Assembly (NCBI GenBank): GCA_035135055.1
Contig: JAVFHQ010000005.1
Coordinates: forward strand, 496,001 to 560,000
Length of the DNA: 64,000 nt
Direction: 5' to 3'
Origin: Oleoguttula mirabilis
Lineage: Eukaryota; Ascomycota; Dothideomycetes; Mycosphaerellales; Teratosphaeriaceae
Below the pieces are notes generated by a model. It worked only from the letters and a program-made list of their open reading frames with translations. It did no database searches and was not told the DNA's origin. Position numbers and translations under genes: made by a program. This document shows, piece after piece, positions 57,302 to 64,000 of the stretch (its first letter is position 1; the number at the start of each line of letters is the position of its first letter).

Positions 57302-57685
57302 TCCTTAGGATGCGCTGCTCATACATAACAAGCGGTACGCCGTGCTGAGGTATCTTTCGTCTCATCATCTTCGCTTACCTCCCTCATACATCTTTGTTGT
57401 CCCAGCCAGACTAGCCATCTGCCTGAGCAATCCGTTTCCTACCAGCCTCTCCCTTCGACTGCATCTTGTTCACGAGCACTCTCAGCCAAGAGTATCCTCG
57501 TCTCCTTGAAACCACTCGTTCCTAGTCCACCAACACCACAACGACCGTCCCCTGTGTCTAGCCACCGCAGTCGATCTCCGCTCAGTAACTACGATAATCG
57601 CCGTACAGCATCTTCTGAAACCAGCAACCTAGTATCTAATACTCACAACTACACCTAATACACCATACTGGAAACCACCGCCAAC
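57302..57685 (+). promoter_or_regulatory. PKS promoter-proximal region and pyrimidine-rich leader
   Basis: The 384 bases before the PKS start are dominated by cytosine and thymine (for example TCTCATCATCTTCGCTTACC from 57359), a feature often seen around transcription starts of highly expressed fungal genes. The last bases before the ATG (CCACCGCCAACATG) give adenine at -3, a good initiation context. No binding site for the regulator could be assigned. Confidence 0.45.
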
Positions 57686-59300
57686 ATGTCCAACGTTCTC
57701 CTTTTCGGCGATCAGACAGCCGAGCAGTACCCACTCCTGCACAAGATCGTGCTCCGCAAGGAGAATTCGCTTGTGATCAGCTTTATTGAGCGTGCCGCTC
57801 TTGCTCTCCGAGAAGAGACGAGGGCGCTCCCGCGCAGCCAGCGGGATGTGATCCCCGACTTTCTCTCGATCAACGACCTGAAGGAGGCCTACTACCAAAA
57901 GGGCCACAAGGTGCCGATGCTTGAGTCCGCATTGCTCACGATTGCCCAGGTAGGGCATTACATTGGCTACTTCAGCGAACACCCAACCGAGCTCCCAGCC
58001 GCCAACAACACCCGTGCTCTCGGTCTCTGCACCGGTCTCATGGCCGCTGCGGCCGTCGTCTCCTCCAAGACGCTTGACGAGCTTGTTTTCCTTGGTGTCG
58101 AGTTTGTCCGCCTGTCTTTCCGCTCTGGAGCTGTGGTGGATGCTGCACGCTCCTCCATGTCTGGACGCAATGAGCAGAACGCGCCTTGGTCGACCATTGT
58201 CACCGGCACTACTGAGCAGGCAGCTCAGGAAGCGCTGGATGCGTTCCATCAAGAGAAGGGCATCCCACAATCCAGTCACGCGTACATCTCAGCGGTGTCC
58301 GTGATGGCCGTCACCATCTCTGGCCCACCTACCACCGTCCAGCGTTTCTTCCAGGAGTCTCCAGCTCTTGCGAAGAACCACCGCGTGCCAGTCACGGTCT
58401 ATGGGCCATACCATGCTGCGCACTTGTTCGGCGAGGCCGATTTTGCCAAGATTCTTGACGGCCCGGTATCTGAGAAACTGAAGAAGTACCAGCCAGCTTC
58501 TGCGGTTCACTCTTCTGCCACTGGCAAGCCCATCGTGGCCGAGAACACCCTGGAGCTTGCCAAGGTCGTTCTTGCCGAGATGCTTCAGTATCCGGTCCGC
58601 TGGGATCACCTTCTCGAGGAGTCCGTCTCACAAATCACCATCAGCAGCAAGGCTGGCACCAAGATCTTCGCTATCGGTGTCAGCAATGTCGCCAACAGCC
58701 TGGTCTCCGCCTTGAAGGCTGGGGGTCAGACTGATGTTTCTACCGTTGACCAGGCTGCATGGGGCGATGAGTCCGGTTTCACCAACGGCCGCACTCAGAA
58801 CGACAAGATCGCCATTGTCGGCATGGCCGGCCGTTTCCCGAACGCTGCTAGCACTGAAGCTTTGTGGGATCTTCTCATGAAGGGTCTTGACGTCCACCGC
58901 AGGATTCCTGCCGACCGTTTCGACGCCGACGCTCACTGTGACCCGTCAGGCAAGGGCAAGAACAAGTCGCACACGCCTTTCGGCTGCTTCATTGACGAGC
59001 CAGGTCTTTTCGACCCTCGCTTCTTCAACATGTCTCCTCGCGAAGCTGCGCAGACCGACCCTATGGGCCGTCTTGCCCTGGTCACCGCGTACGAAGCGCT
59101 TGAGATGTCGGGCTACGTGCCCAACCGCACTCCGTCTACCAAGCTGCACCGCATCGGTACCTTCTACGGTCAAACTTCCGACGACTGGCGTGAGATCAAT
59201 GCTGCCCAGAACGTCGATACGTACTACATCACTGGTGGTGTGCGTGCTTTTGCTCCGGGTCGCATCAACTACTACTTTAAGTTCTCCGGCCCGTCGTACT

Positions 59301-59331
<31 letters not shown>

Positions 59332-62300
59332 CGCTATTCAGCTTGCTTGCACCTCGCTCTGGGCCGGTGACTGCGATACTGCTTGTGCTGGTGGTCTCAA
59401 CGTCTTGACCAACCCGGACATTTTCTCTGGTCTGTCTAAGGGTCAGTTCTTGTCCAAGACTGGCTCTTGTAAGACCTACGACAATGCCGCCGACGGTTAC
59501 TGCCGTGGTGACTCTTGCGGTACGGTTATCCTGAAACGTTACGAGGACGCCATCTCGGACAAAGACAACATCATGGGCTGCATCCTCGGTGCTGCGACCA
59601 ACCACTCCGCCGAGGCTGTTTCTATTACTCACCCGCACGCTGGCGCTCAGGAATTCCTGTACAAGCGCGTCCTAGCCAACGCTGGTGTTGACGCCCATGA
59701 GATCAGCTACGTCGAGATGCACGGTACCGGAACTCAGGCTGGTGACGGCATCGAGATGACCTCTGTCACCAATGTCTTCGCTCCTCGCCACCGACAGCGT
59801 AAGCCAGAGCAGACTGTCCACCTTGGCGCAATCAAGGCCAACGTTGGCCACGCTGAGGCTGCCTCTGGTATCAACTCGCTCACCAAGGTGCTGCTGATGT
59901 TGAAGCATGGCAAGATTCCAGCCAACGTCGGTATCAAGGGCGAGATCAACAAGACCTTCCCGGCCGACTTGAAGGACCGTAACGTCCACATCTCGACCAA
60001 GGAGGTGCCATTCCCGCGCAACGGCGCGGCCAAGCGCAAGGTCTTCCTCAACAACTTCTCTGCTGCTGGTGGTAACACTGCACTGCTGGTCGAGGATGGT
60101 CCTCTTCATGAACTGCCAACCGGCAAGGATCCGCGCAGCACTGTACCAATTACCGTGACTGCCCGCTCCATTGCTTCGCTCAAGCGCAATCTCAGCAACC
60201 TGCAGGAGTACATCAAGGGGAACCCAGAGACCACCCTCACATCCCTCTCTTACACACTGACTGCTCGCCGCATTCAGCACAACTACCGGGTTTCATTCCC
60301 CCTGGACCAGATCAGCAAGGTTGGCGATGCCCTCCAGGCCCAAGTCAAGGAGTCCTACAGCCCAGTGGCCATGGTCCCGACCAAGGTTGCTTTCTGCTTC
60401 ACTGGCCAGGGCTCGCAATACACCGGTCTCGGCCAGAAGCTGTACCAAGACCTGAAGAGCTTCCGCGATGACATCAACCAGCTCGATCACCTTGCCCGTG
60501 TCCAGGGCCTGCCATCTTTCCTCGAGCTTCTCGACGGCACTGATGTGCAGACTCTTTCCCCGGTCAAGGTTCAGCTCGGCATGGCCTGTATCCAAGTTGC
60601 CCTCGCTCGCATGTGGGCATCTTGGGGTATCACTCCGACTGCGGTCATTGGCCACAGCCTGGGTGAGTACGCCGCTCTCCACGTTGCTGGCGTCATCTCT
60701 GCTGCCGACATGGTCCTACTTGTTGGCCGCCGTGCTGAGCTCCTGGTCCGCGATTGCACCCCACACACCCACGGTATGCTCGCTGTCAAGGGTAGTGCTG
60801 AGGCCATCCGCAGCGCCCTCGGCAGCAAGATGACCGAGATCGCCTGCGTCAACGGCCCAGAGGAGACGGTTCTCTGCGGCAGCGGCGACGTTGTCGGTGC
60901 TGCCAACGAGACCTTAACCTCCAGGGGCTTCAAGGCGACCAAGCTTAACGTGCCGTTCGCCTTCCACTCTGCCCAGGTCGATCCGATCCTGGATTCGTTC
61001 AAGGCCATCGCGTCTTCGGTTACCTTCAACAAGCCGTCCGTGCCTGTTTTGTCTCCCCTTGAGGGCGAGATCATTCGTGACGCTGGCATCATCAACCCAG
61101 AGTACCTTGCGCGTCACGCTCGCGAGACCGTCAACTTCTGGACCGCCCTTACCAGTGGCCAGAAGGAGAAGATCTTTGATGAGAAGACGACCTGGCTCGA
61201 GGTTGGCGCCCACCCGGTCTGCTCGGGCATGGTCAAGGCTTCCATTGGTGCCACTGTCACTGCTCCATCTCTCCGCCGCGGCGAGGATGCGTGGAAGACC
61301 ATTGCCACCAGTATGTGCACCCTATTCAACGCTGGTGTGAACATGAACTTTGATGAGTACCACCGCGAGTTCAACGATGCTCAGGAGATGTACACTCTCC
61401 CGACATACTCCTTCGACAACAAGAAGTACTGGCTCGACTACACCAACAACTGGACTCTCACCAAGGGTGAGGCTCCAAAGGTCGAGACGGTCTACGTTGA
61501 CCGCGAGGTTGCTGGCGCTGCTGTACCAGCCATCGAGAAGCCGGCTAAGCGCCTGTCCACTTCTTGCCAGAAGGTTGTTTCCGAGGAGTTCAACGGCAGC
61601 ACCGGCAAGGTTGTCATCCAGAGCAGTCTGGCTGACAGCAAGCTTTTCCCGGTCGTCAGTGGCCACATGGTCAACAACTCTGGCCTATGCCCGTCCTCTC
61701 TGTACGCCGACATGGCTTTGACCGTGGCCGACTACATCCATAAGGAGATGCGCCCAGGTCAAGAGGCCCCAGGCTTCAATGTCTGCAACATGGAGGCGTC
61801 GAAGCCTCTCATCGCGCAGTTCCCACAGCCAGCTGAAGGACAGCATATCCAGATGGAGGCCATCGCCGACCTCGACCAGGGTGTCATTCAGCTCCAGTTC
61901 CGCAGCGTCAAGCCGGACGGCAAGAAGATTCTGGATCACGCTCACTGCTTGGTCCGCCTAGAAGACAAAGCTGCTTGGGCGGAGGAGTGGTCTCGCTACA
62001 ACTACATGGTGCAGGCTCAGATGGACCTTCTCAACCAGAAGACTCTGACTGGCGGTGCCCACAAGGTTCAACGCGGCATGGCTTACAAGTTGTTCAAGGC
62101 GCTGGTTGATTACGACCCGAAGTACCGCGCCATGTCCGAGGTTGTTCTTGCCTCCGGTCAGACTGAGGCTTCTGCCATCCTCGACTTCCCGACCAAGCCA
62201 GAGGACGGCGACTTCTACTGCGCACCGTACCACATCGACGGAGCGTGCCATATCTCTGGATTCATTGTCAACGCCTCTGACCTGCTGGACTCTGAGCAGA

Positions 62301-64000
62301 ATGTCTACATCTCGCACGGATGGGGCGCAATGAAGTTCTCTCGCCCACTCACTGCTGGCATGAAGCTTCGCAACTACGTCCGCATGCAGCCGCAGCCCAA
62401 CAACATCTCCAAGGGTGATGTCTACATTATGGAGGGCAACGAAATCATCGCTGTCTGCGAAGGCATCAAGTTTCAGCAGATCCCACGCCGCGTGCTGAAC
62501 ACCTTCCTGCCGCCGAACAAGGGCTCTGTTGCTGCTTCGGCCGCCGCACCAAAGGCGGTTGCGGCTCCGGCTGCTGCCAAGAGTGCCTCTGCACCTGTCG
62601 TTCGTGCGCCTCCGACTCCGATCAACTTCACTCCAGCTCCAGTCAAGCCTGTCGCAGCACCAAAGGCCGCACCTAAGCCAAAGAAGGTCGCCGCACCGAA
62701 GAAGGCTGCTGGTGGTCTGATCAGCAAGGTCATGAAGATCATGGCAAAGGAGACTGAGGTTGATGAGGTCGAGCTTGTCGACGACGCTGCTTTCGAGAAC
62801 CTTGGTGTCGACTCTCTTCTGTCGCTCACCATCTCTGCCATCTTCCGTGAGGAGCTCGACATGGAGATCAGCTCCACCCTCTTCACCGACTACCCCACTG
62901 TTGGCGAGATGAAGAAGTACTTCGCTCAATTTGACAACGGTGCCGCTGCTTCCTCTTCGTCTGAGGAGGAGGACTCCGACGAGGATTCGATCCCGGCAAC
63001 TGACGTGCCCACACCAATGGAGGACATCTCCACTCCTGCTAGCTCTGCACCGAGCACTGCGCCTAGCGATGCTGGCAAGCCAGAGGTTGATTCTCCCACT
63101 CGTGAGTCACTCTCTGAGGTTGGGGATGTCAGCCTCGCCAGGCACATTGTTGCACAGGAGATGGGTGTCGATATCTCCGAGGTGACCGACGACGCCGATC
63201 TTGCCGAGATGGGTATGGACTCGCTCATGAGCTTGACCATTCTTGGTGAGCTTCGCGAGAAGACTGGTGTCGATCTTCCATCTACTTTCTTGACCACCAA
63301 TCCTACCATCAAGGACATTGAAGATGCTCTTGGTATGCGCCCAAAGGCCAAGGCCGCCGCCCCCAAGCCAGTTGCCCAAAAGGCTGCTGCGCCTACCCAG
63401 AAGAAGACTGACATGAACGAGGTGAGCGCGCGTCTTAGCGCGTTGAACAAGACCGACATCAGCGCCTACCCATCCGCCACCTCCGTCCTTCTCCAAGGCA
63501 ACGCCAAGACTGCCTCCAAGAAGATCTTCTTCCTGCCCGACGGCTCCGGCTCCGCTACCAGTTACGTCTCCATTCCAAACATCGGCCCAGACACTTGCGC
63601 ATACGGTCTCAACTGCCCGTACATGAAGGACCCGACCAAGTGGGAGTGTGGCATCGAAGTGTCTTCTCTCATCTACCTTGCTGAGATCAAGCGCCGTCAA
63701 CCGACTGGCCCTTACATCATTGGCGGTTGGTCCGCTGGTGGTGTGATCGCCTACGCTGTTGCCCAAGCTCTCCTGGCTGCTGGTGAGAAGGTCGAGAAGC
63801 TTTTGCTCCTCGACTCGCCTTGCCCAGTCAACCTTGACCCTCTCCCAGTCCGCCTTCACGTATTCTTCAACGAGATCGGTCTCCTTGGCACCGGCGACCC
63901 AAGCAAGACGCCTAAGTGGCTCTTGCCTCACTTCTCGGCTGCCATCCGCGAGTTGTCCGCCTACGACCCGAAGCCATCCATCAAAGCCATCCCCACATAC
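57686..64000 (+). CDS. PKS1: non-reducing polyketide synthase for DHN-melanin (tetrahydroxynaphthalene synthase), 3' end outside window
   Basis: This iterative type I synthase is predicted to condense malonyl units to 1,3,6,8-tetrahydroxynaphthalene. The frame is open without any intron for 2105 codons to the window end, probably lacking only the last 50-80 residues. Domains: SAT at about 1-350 with Cys115 in LGLCTG; KS at about 371-800 with Cys544 (TACSSS), His679 (MHGTGT) and His722 (NVGHAE); AT at about 900-1215 with Ser991 (GHSLGEY); PT at about 1290-1595 with catalytic His1327 (SGHMVNNSG) and Asp1518 (HIDGACH); ACP1 with Ser1710 (GVDSLLS); ACP2 with Ser1846 (GMDSLMS); TE from about 1945 with Ser2016 (GWSAGG). 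All active residues seen are intact. The Cmr1 and naphthol-reductase neighbours support melanin rather than another aromatic product. Codon choice is strongly biased (GCT/GCC, AAG, CCA/CCG), consistent with high expression. Confidence 0.95.

Larger units (their letters stand above)
46537..57685. other. 11 kb region between CMR1 and the melanin PKS with no intact gene recognised
   Basis: The two neighbours point outwards, so this stretch must contain both promoters. Open frames are numerous but short (mostly under 110 codons), overlapping, and without splice-consistent extension; base composition stays near that of the genic parts, so it is not an AT-rich RIP block. One short frame at 48110-48358 (-) begins in the manner of fungal NLR-type N-termini and is listed separately. 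A run of AGTCCAG-type seven-base units occurs near 54743-54765. The last 380 bases before the PKS start are pyrimidine-rich, as in leaders of strongly expressed fungal genes. No terminal inverted repeats or transposase motifs were identified by eye. Confidence 0.5.

Noticed and set aside
61958..62929. 323-codon open frame on the minus strand
   Set aside because: It is antisense to the PT-ACP part of the PKS; leucine/valine-rich shadow composition with no motif.

Overview
The window is nuclear DNA of a filamentous ascomycete, most likely a melanised Dothideomycete (Capnodiales/Mycosphaerellales type). Genes carry short introns of about 50-140 bases with GT-AG ends and CTGAC/CTAAC branch sites. 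The families present (Cwh43, Spt7, Utp6, Mtr-type permease, Cmr1, non-reducing PKS) are those of Pezizomycotina. I see no bacterial operons, CRISPR, rRNA genes or convincing tRNA.

Layout. The first 39 kb is dense housekeeping territory. In order it holds: the 3' end of an unidentified, probably secreted protein (+); an amino acid permease (-); a tail-anchored CBS/PB1 protein (-); ribosomal protein eS26 (+); a VanZ-like membrane protein (-); the SAGA subunit Spt7 (+) with a small Myb/SANT-like gene 42 bases behind it; importin beta-3/Kap121 (+); a disordered basic protein (+); an Mtf1/rRNA-dimethylase-like protein (-); an AMSH-type JAMM deubiquitinase (+); and a conserved disordered protein (-). 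A poorly coding 4 kb follows, with a CCCH zinc-finger exon in it. Then come Cwh43 (-), Utp6 (+), two unknown genes (-), a J-domain protein (-), an FAD monooxygenase (-) and an unknown gene (+). Four head-to-head pairs share promoters of 327-365 bases.

From 40.6 kb to the right edge lies a 1,8-dihydroxynaphthalene (DHN) melanin locus: a trihydroxynaphthalene reductase (-), the Cmr1-type regulator with two C2H2 fingers plus a Zn2Cys6 cluster (-), and a non-reducing polyketide synthase with SAT-KS-AT-PT-ACP-ACP-TE domains (+), cut by the window end. By family knowledge the synthase makes tetrahydroxynaphthalene, the reductase acts in the following reduction steps, and Cmr1 activates the structural genes. 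Regulator and synthase are transcribed away from each other across an 11 kb stretch in which I recognise no intact gene.

Exon coordinates were derived by hand from splice signals and frame continuity; the phases add up for every multi-exon model listed. Function calls rest on recognised motifs, not on database searches.
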